Source: Streptomyces purpureus (GTDB taxonomy: Bacteria > Actinomycetota > Actinomycetes > Streptomycetales > Streptomycetaceae). Taken from it: DNA of 64,000 nt. Numbering within the stretch: position 1 is the first letter of the stretch; each line of letters begins with the position of its first letter. The position numbers and the translations under genes are program-made. The DNA lies in contig NZ_BMQQ01000001.1 in assembly GCF_014648195.1 (NCBI RefSeq), positions 604,750 to 668,749 of the forward strand, given 5' to 3'. Shown one piece after another: positions 8,855 to 21,194 of the stretch. The notes beneath the pieces were generated by a model that had not been told where the DNA came from, searched no databases, and was given only the letters and a program-made list of their open reading frames with translations.

Positions 8855-9530
8855 GGATGACCACCAGTTCCTCCCATTGTTCGCCGGGGGCGGCGAACCC
8901 GCGCTCCTGCAGCCACGCCCGCCGGGAGCGCAGTACGGGTCCCCAGGGCACGTCCCGCCGGGCGACGACCCGGGCGTCGAGACCGCCGCGCTCCAGCAGG
9001 TCCACCGTGCGGTCGCTGTCGCACATCGCGGAGTGGACCATCAGCAGCACGCCGCCGGGCCGCAGCAGCGCCGGGGCGGACGCGCAGATGGGGTCGATGA
9101 CGCCCCGGCCGTCGGCGCCGGCGTCCCAGGCCCGGTTCGCCCCCCGGGTGGGCAGTTCCCGGTCGGGGGAGGGTACGTACGGCGGGTTGGCCGTGACGAG
9201 GTCGTAGCGGCGGCCGGCCGCCGCGGCGTCGAAGTCGCCGTGCACCACGGTCAGCGGGAGGCGCAGGCGCACGGCGTTCAGTCGGGCCGCCAGCACGGCC
9301 GGCCAGGAGGTGTCGACGGCGGTGACGGTGGCCCCGGTCGCGGCGGCCCGCAGCGCCACCGCGCCCGTTCCCGTGCCGATGTCGAGGGCGTGGTGGCCGG
9401 GTCCTATGTCCTCCCCGGCCAGTGCGGTCTGCAGGAGGAGTGTGTCCGCCTGCGGGCGATAGACGCCGGGCAGCGAGATCAGACGACGTCCACGAGCTAC
9501 TGGTCGGGTCGTGGTACCGGCCACAGCCAC
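8838..9530 (-). CDS. HemK2/MTQ2-like class I methyltransferase
   Basis: A 230-residue SAM-dependent methyltransferase. It has the glycine loop LDIGTGTGAVAL (near residue 50) and the NPPY motif (VTANPPYVPS), which is diagnostic of N-methylation of amide or adenine nitrogen and typical of HemK/PrmC and MTQ2 relatives. Compared with PrmC it lacks the N-terminal helical domain. The start is uncertain by six bases: GTG 9530, or GTG 9524, which has GGAGG at better spacing. It is first in the operon with CDGSH, diiron and ligase genes. Its substrate may be the pathway product or a protein. Confidence 0.75.
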   Translation of the reverse strand: MAVAGTTTRPVARGRRLISLPGVYRPQADTLLLQTALAGEDIGPGHHALDIGTGTGAVALRAAATGATVTAVDTSWPAVLAARLNAVRLRLPLTVVHGDFDAAAAGRRYDLVTANPPYVPSPDRELPTRGANRAWDAGADGRGVIDPICASAPALLRPGGVLLMVHSAMCDSDRTVDLLERGGLDARVVARRDVPWGPVLRSRRAWLQERGFAAPGEQWEELVVIRGRYT

Positions 9531-9793
9531 CTCCGCGTCTCGACGGGCCCTCTGTGATCGCCCTCGTGATCATTGCGGATACCCCGCAGCGCCGGTTTCA
9601 CCCCGCCCGGACGCCATATTCGGATGAATATCTGGAAAGGGGATGAATGGGGTGCGGGGGCGCACAAGGGGCGCGCGGACAGCACGCATGGCGTGGCCGG
9701 TCGGTCTCATGCGGTCGGCCGGTCACAGGGCGGGACAGGACGAAGCGGGAGGTGGGGAGGGGCCGACCCACTCCTCCCCGGCTCGCGGAACGC
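9531..9793. other. Intergenic, 263 bp, one AT-rich inverted repeat
   Basis: The gap between the methyltransferase start and the CBS gene stop has no convincing gene. The one structured element is ATATTC-GGAT-GAATAT at 9616-9631, an inverted repeat in a locally AT-rich patch. It is 86 bp upstream of the methyltransferase start, so it is a possible promoter or operator for the minus-strand operon. No clear -35/-10 pair was found. Confidence 0.4.
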
Positions 9794-10207
9794 TCAGGCG
9801 GAGATGGCTTCCAGGAGGTCGCCGACCTTGGGGTCGGGCAGCGCGCGAGCCACGTCGGCCTGGGCGACGATGCCGACCAGCGTGTGTCCGTCGATGACGG
9901 GCAGGCGGCGGACCTTGTGCTCGCTCATCGTGCGCAGGATCTCCTCCGCGCTGTCGTCGGCGCCGATGGTGACGGCCTCGCCCTGGGCGAGATCGCCGGC
10001 CTTCACCTCGGCCGGGTCCTTGCCCTGCCCGAGGACCTTCACGACGATGTCGCGGTCGGTGAGCATGCCCTTGAGCTTGTTGTCCGTGCCGCAGATCGGC
10101 AGGGCGCCGACACCGAGCTCCGTCATCTTCTTCGCGGCCTCCAGGACGGTCTCCTGGGCGCCGATGCAGGTGACGTCCGGCGTCATGATGTCGCGTGCGG
10201 TGGTCAT
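9794..10207 (-). CDS. Tandem CBS-domain protein
   Basis: A 137-residue protein made of two CBS domains: ARDIMTPDVTCIGAQETV with GALPICGTDNKLKGMLTDRD, then AVTIGADDSAEEILRTMSEH with RRLPVIDGHTLVGIVAQAD. Free-standing CBS pairs sense adenylates or SAM and regulate partners. The start is ATG 10207, preceded by GGGAAG. It is a single-gene unit downstream of katG on the same strand, beyond the katG terminator. Confidence 0.92.
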   Translation of the reverse strand: MTTARDIMTPDVTCIGAQETVLEAAKKMTELGVGALPICGTDNKLKGMLTDRDIVVKVLGQGKDPAEVKAGDLAQGEAVTIGADDSAEEILRTMSEHKVRRLPVIDGHTLVGIVAQADVARALPDPKVGDLLEAISA

Positions 10208-10314
10208 GATGCTCTACTTCCCTCGGTGGTCCTGGTCTCTGCCAGGCGCCTGCCCGCCCGCCGCTGGGCTACGCACGCGGACCGGGTACGCCCGCGTGCG
10301 GCCGAGGGGAGGAC

Positions 10315-10344
10315 GCCCGGGCCGGCCCGAGGGCCGGCCCGGGC
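10315..10344 (-). terminator. Hairpin terminator after katG
   Basis: A perfect 14-bp inverted repeat (10315-10328 and 10331-10344) with a 2-base loop starts 11 bases past the katG stop. There is no strong U-tract, as is usual in Streptomyces. A second, weaker repeat (GCACGCGG 10273-10280 with CCGCGTGC 10292-10299) follows. Confidence 0.75.
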
Positions 10345-10355
10345 GCCGTCGTCCG

Positions 10356-12702
<2,347 letters not shown>

Positions 12703-12804
12703 TAAGTTCATCAACCCCGTATCCAATCAGAACTCGGACGATCACGGGTGAATTTCATCTGATCCACTGACTCTGATCCGCTGAACATGAACAGGTGGAG
12801 CGAT

Positions 12805-13215
12805 ATGAGCGACCTGCTGGAGCGGCTGCGGGAGCGGGGCTGGCGGATGACCTCGCAGCGACGTGTCGTCGCCGAGGTCCTCGACGGCGACCATGTGCAT
12901 CTCACCGCCGACGAGGTGCACGCCCGCGCCGCCGAGCGGCTGCCCGAGATCTCCCGGGCGACCGTCTACAACGCCCTCGGCGAGCTGGTCCTGCTCGGCG
13001 AGGTCGTCGAGGTCGTCACCGAAGGCCGCGCCAAGCGCTACGACCCCAACGCCCACCGCCCGCACCAGCACCTGGTCTGCTCCAGCTGCGGCACCATCCG
13101 CGACGTCCACCCGACCGGCGACCCCCTCGCCGACCTGCCGGCGGAGGAGCGGTTCGGCTTCACGGTGTCCGACGCCGAGGTCGTCTACCGCGGACTGTGC
13201 CCCTCCTGCGCCTGA
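12805..13215 (+). CDS. Fur-family regulator (FurA/CatR-like)
   Basis: A 136-residue metal- and peroxide-responsive repressor. The winged helix spans RMTSQRRVVAEVL to ISRATVYNALGELV. The C-terminal domain carries HRPHQH (metal site) and two CxxC pairs, C92/C95 and C132/C135, for structural zinc. Position beside katG points to the FurA/CatR group that represses catalase genes until oxidised. ATG 12805 has GGTGGAG at correct distance; an in-frame ATG at 12787 is less well placed. Confidence 0.9.
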   Translation: MSDLLERLRERGWRMTSQRRVVAEVLDGDHVHLTADEVHARAAERLPEISRATVYNALGELVLLGEVVEVVTEGRAKRYDPNAHRPHQHLVCSSCGTIRDVHPTGDPLADLPAEERFGFTVSDAEVVYRGLCPSCA

Positions 13216-13249
13216 GCCGTGGCGCGGCCCGCTGTGGGATGGTGGTGAG

Positions 13250-13669
13250 GTGACCTTGGAGGACCTCGTCCGGCTGCGCCGGGCCCGTGACCTGATGGAC
13301 CGCGAGTACGCCAAGCCGCTCGACGTCCCGGCGCTGGCGCGCGTCGCCCTGATGTCCGCGGGCCATTTCTCCCGCAGCTTCCGCGCCGCCTTCGGCGAGA
13401 CGCCGTACAGCTACCTGATGACACGGCGGATCGAGCGCGCCAAGGCGCTGCTTCGGCGGGGCGACATGTCGGTGACGGACGTCTGCTTCGCCGTCGGCTG
13501 TACGTCCCTGGGCTCGTTCAGCTCGCGCTTCACCGAGCTGGTCGGCGAGAGCCCCAGCGCGTACCGGGCGCGCGACCACTCGGAGGGCGCCGCCATCCCG
13601 GCCTGCTACGCCAAGATCTACACGCGACCGGTCAGGAACGGAGAAGCGAAACCCGCACCCCGCCCGTAG
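13250..13669 (+). CDS. AraC-type DNA-binding domain regulator
   Basis: A 139-residue protein consisting almost only of the double helix-turn-helix of AraC/XylS proteins: VPALARVALMSAGHFSRSFR, then MSVTDVCFAVGCTSLGSFSS with FTELVGESPSAYR. No sensory domain is present, as in MarA/SoxS-size regulators. GTG 13250 follows GGTGGTGAG. Ten bases later comes a VOC protein and then a UvrA-like ATPase on the same strand, so it probably controls that unit. Confidence 0.85.
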   Translation: MTLEDLVRLRRARDLMDREYAKPLDVPALARVALMSAGHFSRSFRAAFGETPYSYLMTRRIERAKALLRRGDMSVTDVCFAVGCTSLGSFSSRFTELVGESPSAYRARDHSEGAAIPACYAKIYTRPVRNGEAKPAPRP

Positions 13670-13679
13670 CGTGAATCGC

Positions 13680-14093
13680 ATGGACATCACGCTTTCCACC
13701 TGCTTCATCGCCGTCGACGACCACGACAAGGCGCTCGGCTTCTACCGCGACATCCTCGGCCTCGAAGTACGCAACGACGTAGGGTTCGAGGGCATGCGCT
13801 GGGTGACCGTCGGCGCGCCGTCGCAGCCCGATGTGAACATCGTCCTCGAACCGCCGCTCGCCGATCCCAACGCCTCGCCCGCCGACCGCGACGCCATGGC
13901 GCAGCTGCTGGCCAAGGGCCTGCTGCGCGGAGTCATCTTCCAGACCGAGGACTGCGACGCCACCTTCGAGCGGATCCGCGCCGCGGGCGGCGAAGTGCTC
14001 CAGGAGCCGGTCGACCAGCCGTACGGTGTGCGCGACTGTGCCTTCCGCGACCCCGCGGGCAACATGCTGCGCTTCAACCAGCCCCGCAGGTAA
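13680..14093 (+). CDS. VOC-fold protein (glyoxalase/bleomycin-resistance type)
   Basis: A 137-residue protein with the two beta-alpha-beta-beta-beta modules of the vicinal oxygen chelate fold: STCFIAVDDHDKALGFYRDI, then GVIFQTEDCDATFERIRAAG, ending VRDCAFRDPAGNMLRF. Members chelate a metal or sequester drugs. It sits between an AraC regulator and a UvrA-like ATPase implicated in drug resistance, so detoxification is a sensible guess. A GTG at 13671 is an alternative start. Confidence 0.85.
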   Translation: MDITLSTCFIAVDDHDKALGFYRDILGLEVRNDVGFEGMRWVTVGAPSQPDVNIVLEPPLADPNASPADRDAMAQLLAKGLLRGVIFQTEDCDATFERIRAAGGEVLQEPVDQPYGVRDCAFRDPAGNMLRFNQPRR

Positions 14094-14158
14094 CGAGATC
14101 GGGGCCACCCGCCCCTCCCGCAAGGCCCCCGGCACAGACAGATGGAGACACACCGAGC

Positions 14159-16540
<2,382 letters not shown>

Positions 16541-16658
16541 CGCCCACACGGTGCGGCGCGGGCCGGAATGATTACGACCACTTTGGTAGGGAATGCGCCT
16601 TGCATCTCGTACGACCGCGGAGCTGTGCGTGGCCGCGCAGGAGGTGACGGTGGCCCGC

Positions 16659-16831
16659 AACCGGCTGGATCTGGAAGCCGGCCGCAAGGCGCCCGCACAG
16701 CTGCCGGAGGCCGTCGGCGACATGGTCGAGGGCGAGAGGAGTACGAGGAGGAGCCCGAGGAAGAGCTGGAAGCCGCCCCGCGGCGGCGCCGCACCACCGC
16801 CCGCCGTCAGGCGCGCCGGGAGCGTGAGTGA
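16659..16831 (+). pseudogene. gvpA: 3' remnant of gvpA, truncated and frameshifted
   Basis: The frame from 16659 reads NRLDLEAGRKAPAQLPEAVG and on to DMVEGE, which I recognise as the segment after the conserved core of actinobacterial GvpA. The reading then shifts near 16735-16742 and an acidic-then-basic GvpA-like tail (EEYEEEPEEELE...ARRERE) runs to the stop at 16829. The hydrophobic GvpA core and its start codon are missing; sequence left of 16659 shows no gvp similarity and abuts the UvrA-like gene 118 bases away. Together this is a deletion plus a frameshift, placed where gvpA is expected, 3 bases before gvpF. Confidence 0.62.
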
Positions 16832-16834
16832 GCG

Positions 16835-17548
16835 ATGACCGTCTATGTCTACGCGATCACCGGCGCCGGCCATCCCTGCCGTCTCGACGGCCTGAGCGGT
16901 GTGGGCGCCGACCCCTCCGGTGTACGCACCGTGACCGCCGACGCGCTGCGCGCGGTGGTCAGCGACGTACGGGAGGAACCGCGGCCCAAGCGGCGCGACC
17001 TCACCGCCCACCAGGAGGTCCAGGACCGGCTGATGGCCGACGGTACCGCCCTGCCCCTGCGGTTCGGCTACACGGCCCCCGACGACGACGCGGTCCGCGC
17101 CGTACTGGAGGACCGCGGACAGGAGTACCTCGCCATCTTGGAGCGGCTCGACGGCTCCGCGGAATTCCACCTCCGGGTCGCGCAGGCGGAGGAGTCTCTG
17201 CTCCGGGAGATCCTGGAGGAGTCCCGCGAGGCACGGGAGCTCAACGACGCGATCATCCACGGCGATCCCGATCCGCGCGCCAAGCTGGCTCTCGGCGAGT
17301 TCGTCGCGCAGGAGGTGGCGAGCCGCCGGACCGCGCGCGCCGAGGCCGTCGTGAACGCGCTGGCACCCTCGGCGCGTGAGCACGAGGTGCTCACGCCGAG
17401 CGGCGACGACCTCCTCAGTGTGTCGTTCCTGGTGGCGGAGGCGGAGCGCGAGGCGTTCCTCGCCAAGGAGGCCGAGCTCGCGGCGGCGGCCGACGACGGC
17501 GTGGAGTTCCGCCTCACAGGCCCCCTGCCTCCGTACAGCTTCGTCTAG
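16835..17548 (+). CDS. gvpF: Gas vesicle protein GvpF
   Basis: A 237-residue GvpF/GvpL-family protein. It opens with TVYVYAITGA and has the paired alpha/beta domains, with DLTAHQEVQDRLMADGTALPLRFGYT in the N-terminal half and ending GPLPPYSFV, the family terminus. GvpF caps or nucleates the vesicle and binds GvpA in gas-vesicle producers. It begins the intact part of the cluster F-G-J-L-S-K. A weak ribosome site (GGGAGC) lies within the gvpA remnant tail. Confidence 0.9.
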   Translation: MTVYVYAITGAGHPCRLDGLSGVGADPSGVRTVTADALRAVVSDVREEPRPKRRDLTAHQEVQDRLMADGTALPLRFGYTAPDDDAVRAVLEDRGQEYLAILERLDGSAEFHLRVAQAEESLLREILEESREARELNDAIIHGDPDPRAKLALGEFVAQEVASRRTARAEAVVNALAPSAREHEVLTPSGDDLLSVSFLVAEAEREAFLAKEAELAAAADDGVEFRLTGPLPPYSFV

Positions 17549-17584
17549 CGGCTTCTTCGGCCGGCCGAGAGGAGCGAGCGAATC

Positions 17585-17836
17585 ATGGGGCTTTTCACCC
17601 AGCTGCTGACGCTGCCCCTCGCGCCCGTACGGGGCGTGGTGTGGGTGGTGGAGCAGGTCACCGCGGCGGCGGAGGCGGAATACTACGACCCGGCCCCCGT
17701 CTGGGCGGCGCTGCGCGAGCTGGAGAGACAGCTGCAGGCCGGTGAGATCGACGAGGAGACCTTCGACCGGCGGGAGGACGAGCTGCTGGACCGGCTCGAC
17801 GAGATCGCCGCGTTCGAGGCCGCGCGAGGACAGTAG
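17585..17836 (+). CDS. gvpG: Gas vesicle protein GvpG
   Basis: An 83-residue helical protein: MGLFTQLLTLPLAPVRG at the start, then LERQLQAGEIDEETFDRRED, the short Asp/Glu-rich coiled segment typical of GvpG. It is a minor vesicle assembly protein. GAGAGGAG precedes the ATG. It lies 36 bases after gvpF and 31 bases before gvpJ in the same direction. Confidence 0.9.
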   Translation: MGLFTQLLTLPLAPVRGVVWVVEQVTAAAEAEYYDPAPVWAALRELERQLQAGEIDEETFDRREDELLDRLDEIAAFEAARGQ

Positions 17837-17867
17837 CCACAGCAGGGCAGCAGAGGAGGCGGAGACG

Positions 17868-18314
17868 GTGAGCGATCCGCTGGCGAACCGGCTCGGAGGC
17901 GTTCCTTCACGGGCAGTCCCGCCCTTCGAGCGTGGCTCGTCGGCGAGCCTCGCCGACATCCTCGAACGCGTACTGGACAAGGGCATCGTGATCGCCGGCG
18001 ACATCCGGATCAACCTTCTCGACATCGAACTTCAGACGATCAAACTCCGGCTCATCGTCGCCTCCGTCGACAAGGCGAAGGAGATGGGCATCGACTGGTG
18101 GGAGCACGATCCGGCGCTGTCGTCCGGGAATGGCCGGAGCGGCGAGCCGCTCGCCGTGGAGAACCGGCGGCTCCGCGCGGAGCTGGACGCCCTGCGGGAG
18201 CGGGTCGGGGCGCTCGACGCTGCCACCGAGGGGGAAGAGGAGCCGGCGGGCGCCGAGCCGGAGGAGAGCCGCGGCGCCGAGCGGCCGAGCAGAGGACGGA
18301 GGCGCCCGGCATGA
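17868..18314 (+). CDS. gvpJ: Gas vesicle protein GvpJ (GvpA-like shell family)
   Basis: A 148-residue member of the GvpA/J/S/M family. The core LADILERVLDKGIVIAGDIR, INLLDIELQTIKLRLIVASV and DKAKEMGIDWWEHDPAL matches actinobacterial GvpJ, a minor shell or tip protein. The C-terminal 70 residues are a charged, coiled tail rich in Arg and Glu. GTG 17868 is preceded by GAGGAGGCGGAG. Its stop overlaps gvpL as ATGA. It is not a substitute for GvpA: the main-shell sequence is different. Confidence 0.9.
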   Translation: MSDPLANRLGGVPSRAVPPFERGSSASLADILERVLDKGIVIAGDIRINLLDIELQTIKLRLIVASVDKAKEMGIDWWEHDPALSSGNGRSGEPLAVENRRLRAELDALRERVGALDAATEGEEEPAGAEPEESRGAERPSRGRRRPA

Positions 18315-19228
18315 CCGCCACAGACCCCGACCCAGGCCCTGGTCTCGTGTACGTGTACGCCGCGGTCCGCCCCGGGCAGGGCCTCGGCGACACCGTCCGC
18401 GTCCTCACCGGTGTGGCCGGCGCGGGGGTGGAGCTTCTGGAAAGCGTCGCGGAGGGCGCCACCGGCGCCCCCGCCCAGGATGACGCCCCGGCCGTGGCGT
18501 TCGCCGTCTCCCTCGTCCCGGCCCGCGACTTCGGTGAGGAGGCCCTCAAGGAGCGCTTCGAGGACCTCGACTGGCTGGCGGACGTCGCCCGCGCCCACCA
18601 CGCCGTGGTCGAGTCGCTGGCCGCGTGTACGGGCGTACTGCCCTTGCGCCTTGCGACCGTGTACCGCGACCGCGAGCGGGCCCGTGCGGCCCTTACCGCG
18701 CGGCGGGACGGGCTGGACGCCCGGCTGGCGCTGCTGGCGGGCCAGGCCGAGTACGGCGTGAAGGTGTACGTGTCCGAAGCGGCGGACGACTCCGGCGAGG
18801 ACGCGGTCCTACGGCCGGCCGAGGACACCCGGCAGCCCGCCGGGCAAGGCTCCGGCCTCAGCCCCGGCAAGGCCTGTCTGCGCCGGCGCCGCGCGCAGCA
18901 CGGCCTGCGCGAGACCCGGCAGCGGAAGGCCGCCGAGGTCGCCGACCGTATCGCAGGGGTCGCGGACGGCTTCGCCCTGCCGCGGGTGCGCCATCCCCTC
19001 CAGCAGGGCCCGCTGGTCGCACCGGGGCTCGGCGCGAACGTGGTCAACGACGCCTACCTCGTACCGGACGAGTCGGCCGAGGCGTTCGCCGCCGAGGTGG
19101 CCGCGGTGACGGCCGAGGAGGGCATCCGCGTGGAGGTGACCGGCCCCTGGGCGCCGTACTCGTTCGCGATGCCTCCCGAGCAGCCCAGCGCACCACGCGC
19201 CCCGCGCCGCACGGAGCCGGAGCGATGA
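18311..19228 (+). CDS. gvpL: Gas vesicle protein GvpL (GvpF/L family)
   Basis: A 305-residue paralogue of gvpF, longer through an insertion and a C-terminal tail. Family segments include GLVYVYAAVRPGQGL, LDWLADVARAHHAVVESLA, VLPLRLATVYRD and VTGPWAPYSFA. A basic stretch ACLRRRRAQHGLRETRQRKA is shared with other Streptomyces GvpL. It is coupled by ATGA overlaps to gvpJ upstream and gvpS downstream. Confidence 0.88.
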   Translation: MTATDPDPGPGLVYVYAAVRPGQGLGDTVRVLTGVAGAGVELLESVAEGATGAPAQDDAPAVAFAVSLVPARDFGEEALKERFEDLDWLADVARAHHAVVESLAACTGVLPLRLATVYRDRERARAALTARRDGLDARLALLAGQAEYGVKVYVSEAADDSGEDAVLRPAEDTRQPAGQGSGLSPGKACLRRRRAQHGLRETRQRKAAEVADRIAGVADGFALPRVRHPLQQGPLVAPGLGANVVNDAYLVPDESAEAFAAEVAAVTAEEGIRVEVTGPWAPYSFAMPPEQPSAPRAPRRTEPER

Positions 19229-19458
19229 ACGAGCGCACGTCGGGGGAGCCGTTGGCACAGCGCCAGGTGGCCCTGATCGACCTCCTCGACCGGCTGCTGA
19301 GCGGAGGCGTGGTGATCGCGGGGGACGTCGTCCTCTCCGTGGCCGGTGTCGACCTCGTACGTGTCTCCCTGCGGGCCCTCGTGGCGTCCGTCGGCACGGC
19401 CGGCGACCCCTTCGCGCCCCTGCCCCTGGACGCCCCCGGCGACGACGACGGGCGATGA
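19225..19458 (+). CDS. gvpS: Gas vesicle protein GvpS (GvpA-like)
   Basis: A 77-residue GvpA-family protein with only the core: VALIDLLDRLLSGGVVIAGD, VVLSVAGVDLVRVSLRALVA and SVGT. The short acidic tail PGDDDGR ends it. It is coupled by ATGA to gvpL and to gvpK. In actinobacteria gvpS lies just before gvpK, as here. Confidence 0.87.
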   Translation: MNERTSGEPLAQRQVALIDLLDRLLSGGVVIAGDVVLSVAGVDLVRVSLRALVASVGTAGDPFAPLPLDAPGDDDGR

Positions 19459-19901
19459 GGACGGGCGATGAGGAGATGCGGGAGCAGCGGGAGGGGCACG
19501 AGCGGCGGAGGCCGCCCGGAGGCGGCCGGCTGGACGAGGTGTCGGACGCGGCCACGCGGGCCTTCCGACTGCTCGCGGCGGCGCCCCGCACACAGGAGGG
19601 CGTGTACCAGCCGGGCCGGCAGCCCGTGCCCCGGCTGCGGACGGACCGCGAGAACGTCGAACGGGACCCCCTCCGGCTGGTCCTCACCGTGGTCGAACTC
19701 CTGCGCCAGCTGATGGAACGCCAGGCGCTGCGGCGCGTCGACGCCGGCGACCTCACCGACGAGCAGGAGGAAGAACTCGGAGCCATACTCCTCGCCCTGC
19801 ACGAGGCCATGGTCCGCCTGTGCGAGGAACACGGCCTGACCCTGGAGGACCTGAACCTCGATCTCGGCCCACTGGGCCGGCTGCTCCCGCCCCCCGAATA
19901 A
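19455..19901 (+). CDS. gvpK: Gas vesicle protein GvpK
   Basis: A 148-residue GvpK. The conserved region is RENVERDPLRLVLTVVELLRQLMERQAL, with AGDLTDEQEEELG and MVRLCEEHGLTLEDLNLDLGPLG; the N-terminal 50 residues are variable and basic. It is a minor but essential protein in vesicle formation elsewhere. A second in-frame ATG at 19476 could be used. It ends the cluster 18 bases before a convergent aminotransferase gene. Confidence 0.9.
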   Translation: MRTGDEEMREQREGHERRRPPGGGRLDEVSDAATRAFRLLAAAPRTQEGVYQPGRQPVPRLRTDRENVERDPLRLVLTVVELLRQLMERQALRRVDAGDLTDEQEEELGAILLALHEAMVRLCEEHGLTLEDLNLDLGPLGRLLPPPE

Positions 19902-19919
19902 GACCGCTTTCCCCCTGAT

Positions 19920-21113
19920 TCAGCCGCCGGTGGCCATGGCCATACGCTCGATGCCCTCTTCGAGGATCGCGGGTGTCGTCGCCAGGTTGAGCCGGGCGTG
20001 GCCCGCGCCGCCGGTACCGAAGATGCCGCCAGGAGTCAGGGCGACCCTGCCGTGCTCCAGGAAGGAGGACGCCGGGTCGGAGTCCAGTCCGAGAGTCCGG
20101 CAGTCGAGCCACGCGAAGTACGTGCCGTCCGCCGGCTCGTACGGCACCTTCGGCAGATGGTGGCCGAGGAGCTCCCGCGCCAGGCGCCGGTTGCGGTCGA
20201 GACCGGCCAGCAGGGAATCCAGCCACGGGCCGCCGTCGTACAGTGCGGCGCAGTGGGCGATCACCGCGAGGTGGCTCCGGCCGTACTCCTCCTCCGTCTC
20301 CAGCCGGCCCAGGTCGTCCGCGGCGCCGGAGCCGGCGACCACCACAGCGGCCTTGAGCCCGCCCAGGTTGAACGCCTTGGCCGCGGACAGGACCGACAGA
20401 GCGCTCTGCGTTCCTGGCACACTCAGGTACGGAACGAACCGGACCCCGCCCGCGACCAGCGGGGCGTGGGACTCGTCTGCGACGACCCGTACTCCGTGCC
20501 GCGCGGTCATGTCCGCGATGCGGCCCAGCACTTCGGCGGTGTGGACCGTCCCGGTCGGATTCTGCGGACTGCACAGCAGGTAGAGCGCCTGGCGGCTGTC
20601 GCGCGCGGCGGCCGCGAACACCGAGTCGAGCCGGTCCATGTCCAGCCGGTGACCCGGGCCGAGCGGCACCGCCACGAAGCGCCGTCCGCACGCTTCCACG
20701 AGCTCCTTGAACGGGGGATAGAACGGCGCGTCGGTCACCACCGTGTCACCCGGACGCGTAAGGCCGCGGACCAGACCTGCCAGGCCGCGCATGACCGCCG
20801 GGACCAGGCAGGTCAGCGGCTCCCGGATCCCGGTCCAGCCCCAGCGTGCTCGTGCGAAGTGGTCGAAGGCCTGGGCGTAGCGCGGCGTCGAGGTGGGACC
20901 GGTGTAGCCGGTGTTGCCCGCCTCCAGGGCTTGCGTCAGCGCCTGGACCACAGGCGTAGCGAGCGGTACGTCCATCTCCGCCACCCCCAGAGGCAGCACG
21001 TCCGGCTCGTTCGCGTGCCACTTCTCGCTCGTACGCCGTCGCAGCTCGTCCAGCGTCAGAGCCTCCAGCGGATTCAGCGAGTGTGTCCGGCTGTCCGACC
21101 GCACCGACCCCAT
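19920..21113 (-). CDS. MalY/PatB-type PLP aminotransferase or C-S lyase
   Basis: A 397-residue fold-type I PLP enzyme of the MalY/PatB group. Landmarks are WHANEPDVLPLGVAEMD at the N-terminus, CSPQNPTG, the PLP Asp in VVADESHAPL (D213), the Schiff-base lysine K246 in SAAKAFNLGG, and the C-terminal HARLNLAT arginine. Family members act as cystathionine beta-lyases or aminotransferases. A LysR regulator gene is 81 bases upstream on the same strand. A second, divergent member of the family is at 58115-59311. Confidence 0.85.
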   Translation of the reverse strand: MGSVRSDSRTHSLNPLEALTLDELRRRTSEKWHANEPDVLPLGVAEMDVPLATPVVQALTQALEAGNTGYTGPTSTPRYAQAFDHFARARWGWTGIREPLTCLVPAVMRGLAGLVRGLTRPGDTVVTDAPFYPPFKELVEACGRRFVAVPLGPGHRLDMDRLDSVFAAAARDSRQALYLLCSPQNPTGTVHTAEVLGRIADMTARHGVRVVADESHAPLVAGGVRFVPYLSVPGTQSALSVLSAAKAFNLGGLKAAVVVAGSGAADDLGRLETEEEYGRSHLAVIAHCAALYDGGPWLDSLLAGLDRNRRLARELLGHHLPKVPYEPADGTYFAWLDCRTLGLDSDPASSFLEHGRVALTPGGIFGTGGAGHARLNLATTPAILEEGIERMAMATGG

Positions 21114-21194
21114 GCCATCTCCCCTTCGTCGCCCTGCTCCCTTCCGGAAATCGTGGACTCTCCGCGGTGGCGAGTCCAGGCCGCGAGGAGACCC

